A stretch of 64,000 nt of DNA from a beta proteobacterium AAP65 (GTDB taxonomy: Bacteria > Pseudomonadota > Gammaproteobacteria > Burkholderiales > Burkholderiaceae_C): NCBI GenBank assembly GCA_001295865.1, contig LJHW01000004.1, positions 62,001-126,000 of the forward strand, read 5' to 3'. The notes below the pieces were generated by a model, which was given only the letters and a program-made list of their open reading frames with translations, was not told the origin of the DNA and did no database searches. A program made the translations under genes and the position numbers. Positions 39,524-48,179 of this stretch are shown in pieces (within the stretch, counting starts at the first letter, position 1; every line of letters begins with the position of its first letter).

Positions 39524-40258
39524 TCAGTGCTGCAGAATTTTGGAGAGGAACTCTTGTGCTCGCGGGGAGCGCGAGGCGGTGTCGCCGAAGAAGGCTTCCT
39601 TCTTGCAGTCTTCGACGATCTTGCCGGCGTCCATGAAGATGACGCGGTGGCTCACCTTGCGGGCGAAGCCCATCTCGTGTGTGACGACCATCATCGTCAT
39701 GCCTTCCTTGGCCAGCAGCACCATCACATCGAGCACCTCACCCACCATCTCGGGATCGAGCGCGCTGGTGGGTTCGTCGAAGAGCATCACGAAAGGGTCC
39801 ATGCTCAGCGCGCGTGCGATCGCCACGCGCTGCTGCTGACCACCGCTGAGCTGGCCCGGGAACTTGTCCTTGTGCGCCATCAGGCCCACACGCTCCAGCA
39901 TCTTCAGGCCGCGGGTCTTGGCTTCGTCGAGGCTGCGGCCCAGCACCTTCACCTGTGCCAGCGTGAGGTTCTCCGTCACGCTCAGGTGGGGGAACAGCTC
40001 GAAGTGCTGGAACACCATGCCGACGCGGCTGCGCAGTTGGGGCAGGTTGGTCTTGGGGTCGCTGATGCTGATGCCGTCGACAGTGATGTCGCCCTTCTGG
40101 AAGGGCTCCAGCGCGTTGACGGTCTTGATCAGCGTGCTCTTGCCCGAGCCCGAGGGTCCGCACACCACCACCACCTCACCCTTGTTGACGGTGGTGCTGC
40201 AGTCCGTGAGCACCTGAAAGCTGCCGTACCACTTGCTGACGTTCTTGATCTCGATCAT
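39524..40258 (-). CDS. gltL: Glutamate/aspartate ABC importer, ATPase
   Basis: The ATP-binding subunit of a polar amino acid importer. ATG 40258 ([17 protein letters not shown]) gives 244 residues; the frame upstream belongs to gltK sequence and is not coding. Walker [11 protein letters not shown]-loop [11 protein letters not shown], signature LSGGQQQR, Walker [13 protein letters not shown] and the H-loop VTHEMGFAR are all present. It is the last gene of gltI-gltJ-gltK-gltL, 14 nt after gltK. Confidence 0.93.
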   Translation of the reverse strand: MIEIKNVSKWYGSFQVLTDCSTTVNKGEVVVVCGPSGSGKSTLIKTVNALEPFQKGDITVDGISISDPKTNLPQLRSRVGMVFQHFELFPHLSVTENLTLAQVKVLGRSLDEAKTRGLKMLERVGLMAHKDKFPGQLSGGQQQRVAIARALSMDPFVMLFDEPTSALDPEMVGEVLDVMVLLAKEGMTMMVVTHEMGFARKVSHRVIFMDAGKIVEDCKKEAFFGDTASRSPRAQEFLSKILQH

Positions 40259-40272
40259 GGCGGCTGGGCCTT

Positions 40273-40938
40273 CTAGCGGATGATGGCTATCTTCTGCTGC
40301 AGCCTGCGCACGAGCATGCTGAGCGAGAAGCAGATGACGAAGTACACGACGGCGGCGACGAGGTAGGTCTCCACCGGCCGGTTGAAGTTCTTGCCGGCGA
40401 CCTCGAAGCCTTTGAGCAGGTCGTAGGCGCCGATGGCGTAGACCAGGCTCGTGTCCTGGAACAGGATGATGGTCTGCGTCAACAGCACCGGCAGCATGTT
40501 GCGGAAGGCCTGCGGCAGCACGATGTACTGCATGGTCTGCGGGTAAGTCATGCCCACCGCGTAGCCGGCGTTGACCTGGCCCTTGGGCACGCTCTGGATG
40601 CCAGCGCGCATGATCTCGCTGTAGTAAGCGGCCTCGAAGAGCGTGAAGGTCACCATGGCCGAGATCTCGGCGCCCAGCGGCTTGCCCAGCATCAGCGGAA
40701 TCAGCAGGAAAAACCACAGGATCACCATCACCAGCGGGATGCTGCGCATGGTGTTCACGTAGGCCGCGGCCGGCACCGCCAGCCAGGGCTTGCCCGACAG
40801 GCGCATCAGCGCCAACGCCGTGCCCAGCAGGATGCCGCCCACCATCGCCACGAGCGTGAGCTGGAAGCTGAAGATCAGGCCCTTGAGCACGAAGCCCGAG
40901 AGCACGTCGGCGCTGAGGAAGCTGAAGTCGAGGTTCAT
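40273..40938 (-). CDS. gltK: Glutamate/aspartate ABC importer, permease K
   Basis: A 221-residue inner-membrane permease of the HisM/GltK type with five hydrophobic segments. The coupling EAA loop is [23 protein letters not shown]. It pairs with GltJ to form the translocation channel. It lies 10 nt after gltJ. Confidence 0.91.
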   Translation of the reverse strand: MNLDFSFLSADVLSGFVLKGLIFSFQLTLVAMVGGILLGTALALMRLSGKPWLAVPAAAYVNTMRSIPLVMVILWFFLLIPLMLGKPLGAEISAMVTFTLFEAAYYSEIMRAGIQSVPKGQVNAGYAVGMTYPQTMQYIVLPQAFRNMLPVLLTQTIILFQDTSLVYAIGAYDLLKGFEVAGKNFNRPVETYLVAAVVYFVICFSLSMLVRRLQQKIAIIR

Positions 40939-40948
40939 CGCAGCGCCC

Positions 40949-41695
40949 TCACTTCGCGCCCAGCAGGCCGGGCACCCGCACGCGGTTTTCCAACACCAGC
41001 GCGAGGCGGTTGATGGTGAAGGCCGAGACGAAATACAGGGCCGTCACGGCGAGGTACATCTCGACGTTGCGCGAGGTCTCTTCACCGGCCTGCAGCGCAA
41101 ACATCGTCAGCTCGGCAATGCTCACGGCGAAGGCCACCGACGAGTTCTTGACGATGTTCATCGCCTCGCTGGTGAGCGGCGGGATGACGGTGCGGAAGGC
41201 CATCGGCAGCAGCACGTAGCGGTAGGTCTGCGGCAGCGTCAGGCCCATGGCCAGCCCGGCGTAACGCTGGCCGCGCGGCAGCGTCTGGATGCCTGCCTTG
41301 ACCTGCTCACTCACCCGCGCGCTCGTGAAAAACCCCAGCGCCACCACCACCAGCAGGAAACTGGGCACGCCCTGCAGCGGCTTGAACAGCGAAGGCAGCA
41401 CGTGGTACCAGAGGAAGATCTGCACCAGCAGCGGGATGTTGCGGAAGAGCTCCGTCCACGCGTTGCCGATGAAGACCAGGCGCTTGTCGGGCACCGTGCG
41501 CAGGATGCCCATCAAGGCACCCACCAGCAGCGCCACCAGCAGGGCCAGCACCGCGACGCTGAGCGTCCAGCCCCAGGCCGAGAGCAGCCAGTCGAGGTAG
41601 GTGATGTCACCGCCCTTGCCGAAGCAGCTCATCACCACCTCGCCGGTGGTGGTTTCCTTGCAGAAGACCTGCCAATCCCAGTTCACGCCGCTCAT
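40949..41695 (-). CDS. gltJ: Glutamate/aspartate ABC importer, permease J
   Basis: A 248-residue permease with five to six membrane segments and the EAA loop EQVKAGIQTLPRGQRYAGLAMGL. The N-terminal MSGVNWDWQVFCKETTTGE is typical of GltJ. It lies 45 nt after gltI. Confidence 0.91.
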   Translation of the reverse strand: MSGVNWDWQVFCKETTTGEVVMSCFGKGGDITYLDWLLSAWGWTLSVAVLALLVALLVGALMGILRTVPDKRLVFIGNAWTELFRNIPLLVQIFLWYHVLPSLFKPLQGVPSFLLVVVALGFFTSARVSEQVKAGIQTLPRGQRYAGLAMGLTLPQTYRYVLLPMAFRTVIPPLTSEAMNIVKNSSVAFAVSIAELTMFALQAGEETSRNVEMYLAVTALYFVSAFTINRLALVLENRVRVPGLLGAK

Positions 41696-41740
41696 GCAGG
41701 CCCTTGCTCAGACGCTCTCGCTGTTGCCCGGAGGGCCGCC

Positions 41741-42637
41741 TTACTTCTTGGCGTACTCTTCCACGGGCTTGTCGTTCGGGCTGGCCCAGGCCGCCTTGGT
41801 GGCCTCGCTGGCCGGCAGGCCCACGCGCGTGTTGCTCGGCGGGATGGGCTGCACGAACCACTTGTCGTAGAGCTTGGCGATCTCGCCGCTCTTCATCATG
41901 GCGCCGATGCTGGTGTCGACGGCCTTCTTGAAAGCCGGGTCGTCCTTGCGCACCATGATGGCGATGGGCTCCACCGCCAGCACCTCGCCGACGATCCTGA
42001 AGTCGGCCGGGTTCTTGGCCTTGGCGATGTTGCCGGCCAGGATCTGCCCGTCCATCACGAAGGCATCGGCGCGGCCGCTTTCCAGCAGCAGGAAGCTGTC
42101 GGCGTGGTCTTTGCCGAAGACTTCCTTGAAGTCGACGCCGTTGGCGCGCTCGTGCTTGCGCAGCAGCTGCACGCTGGTGGTGCCGGTGGTGGTGGCCACG
42201 TTCTTGCCCGAGAGCTGCGCGATGCTGGTGATGCCGCTGTTGGCCTTGACCGCGATGCGCACTTCTTCGACGTAGGTGGTGACTGCGAAGGCCACGTCCT
42301 TTTGGCGCGTGGCGTTGTTGGTGGTGCTGCCGCACTCGATGTCGACCGTGCCGTTCTGCACCAGGGGGATGCGGTTCTGCGAGGTCACGGCCTGGTACTT
42401 GACGTCGAGCTTGGGCAGGGCGAGCTGCTTTTGCACATCGGCCAACACACGCTGGCAGATCTCGACGTGGTACCCGGCGTAGGCGCCGTTGCCCAAGGTG
42501 TAGCTCAGCGCGCCCGAGGATTCACGCACGCCCATGGTGACCGCGCCGTTGGCCTTGATCTTGGCCAGTGTGTCGGCCTGTGCGGCGCCGGCGGCGGCCA
42601 GGACAAGTGCGGCGAGCGCAAAAGACATCTTGTTCAT
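41741..42637 (-). CDS. gltI: Glutamate/aspartate ABC importer, periplasmic binding protein
   Basis: The solute receptor of the importer. I chose ATG 42637 (MNKMSFALAALVLAAAG, GGAG-type site upstream, 298 residues); 29 residues upstream in frame are not signal-like. A signal peptide is cleaved near AQA (~residue 22). The mature protein is a family-3 binding protein with GVRESSGALSYTLGNGAYAG and the NGTVDIECGSTTNNATRQKD segment typical of GltI. It is the first gene of the operon, with the LysR gene upstream on the same strand. Confidence 0.93.
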   Translation of the reverse strand: MNKMSFALAALVLAAAGAAQADTLAKIKANGAVTMGVRESSGALSYTLGNGAYAGYHVEICQRVLADVQKQLALPKLDVKYQAVTSQNRIPLVQNGTVDIECGSTTNNATRQKDVAFAVTTYVEEVRIAVKANSGITSIAQLSGKNVATTTGTTSVQLLRKHERANGVDFKEVFGKDHADSFLLLESGRADAFVMDGQILAGNIAKAKNPADFRIVGEVLAVEPIAIMVRKDDPAFKKAVDTSIGAMMKSGEIAKLYDKWFVQPIPPSNTRVGLPASEATKAAWASPNDKPVEEYAKK

Positions 42638-42785
42638 GGGTTCTCCTTCAGAAACAGGTGAGGGGCATTCTAGGAAGCCCGCCAACAGGCCCACCGGGTG
42701 GAAGCCCGGCCCTCGGCCGCGCACGCATGCAAGCGCCGGGCCAAGGGCGCAGCTGCGCGGGCTTGGACGGAGATGCCTGCGCGCT

Positions 42786-43724
42786 TCATGGCGCCTGCAC
42801 CTGGCTGCCGAGAAAGCTCCACAGCGCCTGCACCGCCGGCTTGGCGTGGCGCGCGCTGCCAGGGCGCTCGCGGTAGATGCGCACTTCCATCGTCACCTGC
42901 AGTTCACCGTCGGGGGCTGCGGGCACCAGGCGGCGGGCACGCAACTCCCTGCGCACGCTGCTGTGTGGCAGGAAGGCCAGCCCGTGGCCCTCCAGCGCCA
43001 TGGCCTTGAGGCCTTCGGCCATGTCGGTTTCGTACAGTGGCTCGAGGTGCAGGGGCTGGCCAGCCTGCTTGAGGATCACCTCCACCAGCCGCGCCATATA
43101 GGCACCCGAGGCGTAACCGAGAAAAGGCACGGGCGCCCCGGCGCGGCCCGGCAGGCTGAAGATCGGCGCACCGTCGGGCCCGGCCTTGGCGTAGGGCGCC
43201 AGCGTCTCGTGGCCCAGGCTCAGCATCTCGTAGCGCTCGGCGCTCAGCTGTAGCGGCTGGCTGGCGTGGTGGTAGGCGATGAGCAGGTCGCAGCCGCCTT
43301 CGGTCAGGCGCAGCACGGCGTCGTGCACGTTCAGCGCCGTCAGGCGCGTTTTCAGCGTGCCCGATTCGAGCTTCAAGTCGCTGTTGATCTGCGTGAGCCA
43401 GTGCGGGAAGAAGGTGAAGGCCAGCGTGTGCGGCACGGCGAACTCCACCATGTCCTGCCCGGCGGCCTGGTGGCTGCGCATGAGGTTGCGCGTGGCCTGC
43501 AGCGCGTCCAGCACTTCCAGGGCCTGGGCGAGAAAGGTTTCGCCCGCCGGCGTGAGCCGCGTGGGGAAAGAAGAGCGGTCGACCAGGTCCACACCCGCCC
43601 AGGCTTCCAGCCCCTGGATGCGGCGGCTGAAGGCGGGTTGCGTGACGTGTCGCAACTGCGCCGAGCGCGAGAAGCTGCGCGTCTCGGCCAGGCTCACGAA
43701 GTCTTCGAGCCACTTGGTTTCCAC
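42786..43724 (-). CDS. LysR-family regulator
   Basis: A LysR-type regulator with 312 residues from GTG 43724 (first residues METKWLEDFVSLAETRSFSR), the usual beginning of this subgroup; an ATG at 43766 would add 14 unusual residues. The winged HTH (~1-60) has SRSAQLRHVTQPAFSRRIQGL. The effector domain follows. Its position just upstream of the glt operon suggests control of amino acid uptake, but this is only context. The 148-nt gap to gltI holds no gene. Confidence 0.88.
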   Translation of the reverse strand: METKWLEDFVSLAETRSFSRSAQLRHVTQPAFSRRIQGLEAWAGVDLVDRSSFPTRLTPAGETFLAQALEVLDALQATRNLMRSHQAAGQDMVEFAVPHTLAFTFFPHWLTQINSDLKLESGTLKTRLTALNVHDAVLRLTEGGCDLLIAYHHASQPLQLSAERYEMLSLGHETLAPYAKAGPDGAPIFSLPGRAGAPVPFLGYASGAYMARLVEVILKQAGQPLHLEPLYETDMAEGLKAMALEGHGLAFLPHSSVRRELRARRLVPAAPDGELQVTMEVRIYRERPGSARHAKPAVQALWSFLGSQVQAP

Positions 43725-43782
43725 GGCGCCGAGTGTATCGAGCGCGTTTCGGTCACATCCGGGCACAGAGCTTTACGTGCCG

Positions 43783-43856
43783 CACCCCCGCCGGGGGGTG
43801 AACCGCGGCAGGGGTGCCCGCGTTCTAAGAGACACGGCCGGTGCGAACCTGCCGTG
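43783..43856 (+). other. Two hairpins in the leader of the small secreted protein gene
   Basis: CACCCCC-GCCG-GGGGGTG (43783-43800) and CACGGC/GCCGTG (43833-43838 with 43851-43856) lie between lysR and the plus-strand gene at 43876. They may be mRNA leader structures or the end of an upstream transcript. Confidence 0.35.
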
Positions 43857-43875
43857 CAACCAAGGAGAGATCTGC

Positions 43876-44256
43876 ATGAACCGCAAGACCATCCCCCTGA
43901 TCGCCCTGGCGCTGAGCGCCCTGGCCGCTGTTGGCAGCGCACAAGCCCGCGATGTCGATGTGCAATGGTCGGTCACCATCGGCAGCCCCCGCGTGGGCGT
44001 GGTGGTGGGCGCGCCGGTGTACGCGCCGCCGGTCTACGCGCCCCGGGTGTACGCCCCGCGTGTGATCACCCAGCCCGTGGTGGTGGTGCCGCCGCGCGGC
44101 GCCTACCGCGTGGGCCACGGCCGCGGCTGGAAGGACGCCGACCGCGACGGCATTCCCAACCGCTACGACCGCGTCTACAACCCGCGCTGGGATGTGGATG
44201 GCGACGGCGTGCCCAACCGCCACGACCGCCACGACCGCAACCCCCACCGCCGCTGA
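43876..44256 (+). CDS. Small secreted protein with Ca-binding type repeats
   Basis: A 126-residue protein with AAGGAGAG before its ATG. It begins with a signal peptide (about 1-25, ending AQA). A Val/Tyr/Pro repeat (APPVYAPRVYAPR) follows. The C-terminal half has two Asp-rich elements, DADRDGIPNRYDRVYNP and DVDGDGVPNRHDRHD, resembling thrombospondin type 3 calcium-binding repeats, and a basic His/Arg tail. It may be an envelope protein. I know of no defined function. Confidence 0.75.
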   Translation: MNRKTIPLIALALSALAAVGSAQARDVDVQWSVTIGSPRVGVVVGAPVYAPPVYAPRVYAPRVITQPVVVVPPRGAYRVGHGRGWKDADRDGIPNRYDRVYNPRWDVDGDGVPNRHDRHDRNPHRR

Positions 44257-44260
44257 GCAC

Positions 44261-44284
44261 GGCCCGGTGGCTGGCGACCGGGCC
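44261..44284. terminator. Hairpin between convergent genes
   Basis: GGCCCGGT-GGCTGGCG-ACCGGGCC is an 8-bp stem in the 30-nt gap between the small secreted protein gene and the ABC exporter. There is no long T run. Confidence 0.5.
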
Positions 44285-44286
44285 CT

Positions 44287-46107
44287 TCAGGTCTCCTGCC
44301 CGCTCTGCTGCAGCCGCCACATCTGCGCGTAGCGCCCGCCACGCGCCAGCAGCTCGGCATGCGGGCCGCGTTCCACCACGCGGCCCGCCTCCATCACCAC
44401 GATCTCGTGCGCGTCCACCACGGTACTCAGGCGGTGCGCGATGACGAGCGCCGTCTTGCCCTGTGACACCGCGCGCAGCTCGGCCTGGATGGCGCGTTCA
44501 TTGGCGCTGTCCAGCGCCGAGGTGGCCTCGTCGAAGATAAGGATGGGCGGGTTCTTCAGCAGCGTGCGCGCGATGGCCACGCGCTGCTTCTCGCCGCCGC
44601 TGAGCTTCAGCCCGCGCTCGCCCACCATGGTGTCGTAACCCTTGGGTGTGGCGCTGATGAAGCCGTGGATGTGCGCGGCCTGGGCCGCGGCTTCCACCTC
44701 GGCACGCGTGGCGCCGGGGCGGCCGTAGGCGATGTTGTATTGCACCGTGTCGTTGAAGAGCACGGTGTCCTGCGGCACGATGCCGATGGCGCTGCGCAGG
44801 CTGGCCTGCGTGACCGAACGCAGCTCCTGCCCGTCGATGCTGATGTGCCCGCTGTCGATGTCGTAGAAGCGGTAGAGCAGCCGCGCCAGCGTGCTCTTGC
44901 CCGCGCCGCTGGGGCCCACCACGGCCACGGTCTTGCCCGGCGGAATCTCGAAGCTCACGCCGTGCAGGATGGGCCGGCTCGGGTCGTACGCGAAGCTCAC
45001 GTTCTCGAAGCGCACGTGGCCTTCGCGCACCTGCAGTGCGGGCGCGCCCGGCGCGTCGTCCACCTCGCGGTTCTTTTCCAGCAGCGTGAACATCTTGTCG
45101 AGATCGGTCAGGCTCTGCTTGATCTCGCGGTACATCACGCCCAGGAAGTTCAGCGGGATGTACAGCTGGATCATGAAGGCGTTGACCATCACCAGATCGC
45201 CCAGCGTCATGCGCCCTTCCACCACGCCCTGCGTGGCCCGCCACAGCATGGCCACCAGCGCGGTGGCGATGATGAGCTGCTGTCCGGTGTTGAGCAGGCT
45301 CAGCGTGCTCTGGCTCTTCAGGCTGGCCAGCCGCAGGCGTTCCAGGTTCTCGTCGTAGCGCCTGGCCTCGAAGTCTTCGTTGTTGAAGTACTTGACCGTC
45401 TCGTAGTTCAGCAGCGCGTCGATGGCGCGGCTGTGCGCCGAGCTGTCGAGCTCGTTCATCTGCTTGCGGAACTGGGTGCGCCACTCCGTCACCGTGATGG
45501 TGAAGACCACGTAGACCACCAGCGCGGCGATCGTGATCCACGCAAACCAGGCGTCGAACTTCACCGCCAGCAGCGTGAGCACCATCGCCACCTCGATGAG
45601 CGTGGGGCCGATGCTGTAGAGCGAATACGAGATCAGCGAGTGCACGGCGCGCGTGCCACGCTCGATGTCGCGTGTCATGCCGCCGGTCTGGCGTTCCAGG
45701 TGGAAACGCAGGCTCAGGGCGTGCAGGTGCCGGAAGACCTTCAGGCTGATGCTGCGCGCCGCGCCTTCGGTGGCCTTGGCGAAGATGAGCTCGCGCAGCT
45801 CGGTGAAGAGGCTGGTGCTCAGGCGCAGGGCGCCATAGGCCACCAGCAGGCCGATGGGCACCACCAGCACGGCCGCGGGGTCGGTGGGCTTGTAGGACAG
45901 CGCATCGACCAGGTTCTTCAGCAGCAGCGGCACGCTGACGTTGGCCACCTTGGCCGCCACCATGAAGGCCAGCGCGATGCCCACACGCCAGCGGTACTGC
46001 CACAGGTAGGGCAAAAGCTTGCCCAGGGTGGACCAATCGGAACGCGGGGCGGTGGGCGGGGTGCCCGTGCTGGCTTCAGGCGCGCCAGCGGCTACAGTGG
46101 GACGCAT
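44287..46107 (-). CDS. Atm1-type ABC exporter
   Basis: A fused membrane-ATPase half-transporter (606 residues from ATG 46107; a GTG 5 codons upstream is less likely). It belongs to the Atm1/ABCB7/HMT1 group, which exports glutathione-linked metal or sulfur compounds; MNELDSSAHSRAIDALLNYETVKYF and RHLHALSLRFHLERQTGGMTRDIERGT are typical. Walker A GPSGAGKST, signature LSGGEKQR, Walker B ILIFDEATSALD and the H-loop AHRLST are intact. The substrate cannot be read from sequence. It is divergent from the thioesterase gene (47 nt). Confidence 0.88.
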   Translation of the reverse strand: MRPTVAAGAPEASTGTPPTAPRSDWSTLGKLLPYLWQYRWRVGIALAFMVAAKVANVSVPLLLKNLVDALSYKPTDPAAVLVVPIGLLVAYGALRLSTSLFTELRELIFAKATEGAARSISLKVFRHLHALSLRFHLERQTGGMTRDIERGTRAVHSLISYSLYSIGPTLIEVAMVLTLLAVKFDAWFAWITIAALVVYVVFTITVTEWRTQFRKQMNELDSSAHSRAIDALLNYETVKYFNNEDFEARRYDENLERLRLASLKSQSTLSLLNTGQQLIIATALVAMLWRATQGVVEGRMTLGDLVMVNAFMIQLYIPLNFLGVMYREIKQSLTDLDKMFTLLEKNREVDDAPGAPALQVREGHVRFENVSFAYDPSRPILHGVSFEIPPGKTVAVVGPSGAGKSTLARLLYRFYDIDSGHISIDGQELRSVTQASLRSAIGIVPQDTVLFNDTVQYNIAYGRPGATRAEVEAAAQAAHIHGFISATPKGYDTMVGERGLKLSGGEKQRVAIARTLLKNPPILIFDEATSALDSANERAIQAELRAVSQGKTALVIAHRLSTVVDAHEIVVMEAGRVVERGPHAELLARGGRYAQMWRLQQSGQET

Positions 46108-46154
46108 GCGGTGGATTGTCACCGCGCCCCCGTTCAGCCGCTTGCCCGCCCACC

Positions 46155-46586
46155 ATGACCGAGCCCAGCACCACCCCTGCCCCAGCCGCCCCCATGATGG
46201 CGCCCCACAGCCTGCCCAACGGCGCCGAGCTGGTGCTGCGCGTCATGCCCATGCCGGCCGACGCCAATGCCAACGGCGATGTCTTCGGCGGCTGGATCAT
46301 GGCGCAGGTGGACCTGGCCGGCGCCGTGCTGCCGGCGCGCATCGCCAAGGGGCGCATCGCCACGGTGGCGGTGAACCAGTTCATCTTCAAGCAGCCGGTG
46401 TCCATTGGCGACCTGCTGAGCTTCTACGCGCGCGTCACGCGCATCGGCAACACGAGCATCAGCGTGCACGTGGAGGTCTATGCCGAACGCAACCCTGCCA
46501 ACCTGCAGGTGGTGAAGGTGACCGAGGCCGACCTCACCTACGTGGCCATCGACCTGCAGGGACAGCCGCGGCCCGTGCCGCGCTGA
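46155..46586 (+). CDS. Acyl-CoA thioesterase (YciA-type hotdog)
   Basis: A 143-residue single-hotdog thioesterase that hydrolyses acyl-CoA. ATG 46155 was chosen over an upstream TTG. The family marks are RVMPMPADANANGDVFGGWIM (Asn and Asp of the active site) and AVNQFIFKQPVSIGDLLSFYA. The function fits the beta-oxidation genes next door, though it is transcribed in the opposite direction. Confidence 0.9.
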   Translation: MTEPSTTPAPAAPMMAPHSLPNGAELVLRVMPMPADANANGDVFGGWIMAQVDLAGAVLPARIAKGRIATVAVNQFIFKQPVSIGDLLSFYARVTRIGNTSISVHVEVYAERNPANLQVVKVTEADLTYVAIDLQGQPRPVPR

Positions 46587-46590
46587 AAAC

Positions 46591-47355
46591 TCAGGCGCCG
46601 GCGCCCGCGGCCGGCCGCAGATGCGGCAACACGCGCGGCCACACCTTCGCCGCGATGTGCTCGGCAATCGCTGCCGCGCAGTAGCGGTACACCAGCTCGC
46701 CAGGATGAAAGCCGTCGGCGGCCATCACGCCGGCGTTCAGCGGCGTTTCCATGTCCACCAGGCTCACATCGCCACCGCGCTGCCGCACCCACTGCAGCAG
46801 CGCCTTGTTGTGGCGGCGCGCATCGCTGCCGGCCACCCAGCGCAGCGGCTGCGGCAGGCCCGGAAAGTGATGGATGGGCGGCAGCGGCGCAAACACCACG
46901 TGCTGCACACCATGCGCGTTGCGCAGCGCGTTGGCCAGGCCCTCGCGCGCGCTCACCGCGTGGTGCGAGGGCACCTGCTCCACCACATCGTTGACGCCCG
47001 TCACCACCACGGCCACGTCGGCCTGCAGGCCAACGCCTTCGCGCTGCAGCAGGTGCAGCGTCTGCGCGCTGCTGAGGCCTGATTTCGCAAGCAGGCGCCA
47101 CTGCACGCGCGCCGCACAGCCGCGCGCCAGATGCTGCGCCAGCTGCGCGGCCAGGGCCTGGCGCTGGTGTACCACGCCCACGCCGGCGGCCGAAGAATCG
47201 CCAGTGATCAGCAGCCGCAAGGGCGCGGCCTTCGCAGCGCCAGCTTCGCCCTGGCGCGCCCCGGCAGGCTCGGGCAGCACGGGCAGGCGCCGGCGCGTGA
47301 GCACCGCCTGGGCCACCAGCAAGGGGCTCAGCGCGAGCTTGACGGCCAGCGACAT
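46591..47355 (-). CDS. SGNH/GDSL-family hydrolase
   Basis: A 254-residue protein with an N-terminal hydrophobic segment (~1-20). Block I is ITGDSSAAGVGV with the nucleophile Ser, the Gly/Asn blocks are at SGLSSAQ and VTGVNDV, and block V is DGFHPGELVYR with the Asp-His pair. It is an esterase or lipase of unknown substrate. ATG 47355 lacks a clear ribosome site but is 17 nt after the enoyl-CoA hydratase stop. Confidence 0.82.
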   Translation of the reverse strand: MSLAVKLALSPLLVAQAVLTRRRLPVLPEPAGARQGEAGAAKAAPLRLLITGDSSAAGVGVVHQRQALAAQLAQHLARGCAARVQWRLLAKSGLSSAQTLHLLQREGVGLQADVAVVVTGVNDVVEQVPSHHAVSAREGLANALRNAHGVQHVVFAPLPPIHHFPGLPQPLRWVAGSDARRHNKALLQWVRQRGGDVSLVDMETPLNAGVMAADGFHPGELVYRYCAAAIAEHIAAKVWPRVLPHLRPAAGAGA

Positions 47356-47372
47356 GGTGAGAACTGGCGCGG

Positions 47373-48155
47373 TCAGAACTTCGAGAAGTCGGGCTGCCGC
47401 TTCTGGAAAAAGGCCTGGAAGGCTTCCATGGCCTCGGGGCTGCGCAGGCGCTTGGCGAAGAGCTCGCCTTCGGTGCGGATGGTCTGCAGCACCAGTTCGC
47501 GCTGCGGCGCGCGCATCAGTTGCTTGGCCTCGCGCACGGCACCCGGCGGCAGCGCGTTGAAGCGCTCGGCCACGCGGCGCGCGTGGTTCACCACTTCCTG
47601 GGCCGGCAGCACGGCGTTGGCGATGCCGCACTCCACCGCCTGCTCGGGCGTGAAGGGGTCGCCCAGCAGCAGCTTCTCGGCTGCGCGGCGGTTGCCCATC
47701 AGCTGCGGCACCACCAGGCTGCTGGCGAACTCGGGCACCAGGCCCAGGCCCACGAAGGGCATGGCCAGGCGCGCCTCGTCGCTGACATAGACGAAGTCGC
47801 AGTGCAGCAGCAGCGTGGTGCCGATGCCGATGGCCGCGCCCGTGACGGCGGCGACCACGGGCTTGTCGCAATCGAGCAGCGCGCGCATGAACTTGAACAC
47901 CGGCGACTCGTTGTCTTCGCTGCCGGCGCCACCGCCGCCCGTGCCACGCGACATGAAGTCTTCGATGTCGTTGCCGCTGGTGAAGATGCCCGGCTGGCCG
48001 GTGATCAACACGGCGCGCACGGCGCCGTCGGCCTTGGCGGCGTTCAGCGCGTCGGTCATGGCCTGGTACATGGCCACCGTGAGCGCGTTCTTCTTCTCGG
48101 GGCGCGCGATCTCGATGGTGGTGACGCCGTTCAGCGTCGCGGTCTTGATGCTCAT
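47373..48155 (-). CDS. Enoyl-CoA hydratase/isomerase
   Basis: Crotonase-family enzyme of 260 residues. The oxyanion-hole segments are FTSGNDIEDFM and TGAAIGIGTTLLLHCDFVYV. The second catalytic Glu position is in GLVPEFASSLVVPQLMG, as in the enoyl-CoA isomerase/hydratase branch. It is next to thiolase and FadB-type genes in one operon. Confidence 0.92.
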   Translation of the reverse strand: MSIKTATLNGVTTIEIARPEKKNALTVAMYQAMTDALNAAKADGAVRAVLITGQPGIFTSGNDIEDFMSRGTGGGGAGSEDNESPVFKFMRALLDCDKPVVAAVTGAAIGIGTTLLLHCDFVYVSDEARLAMPFVGLGLVPEFASSLVVPQLMGNRRAAEKLLLGDPFTPEQAVECGIANAVLPAQEVVNHARRVAERFNALPPGAVREAKQLMRAPQRELVLQTIRTEGELFAKRLRSPEAMEAFQAFFQKRQPDFSKF

Positions 48156-48179
48156 CGTGTTTGTCTCCTGCTGCTGGTT

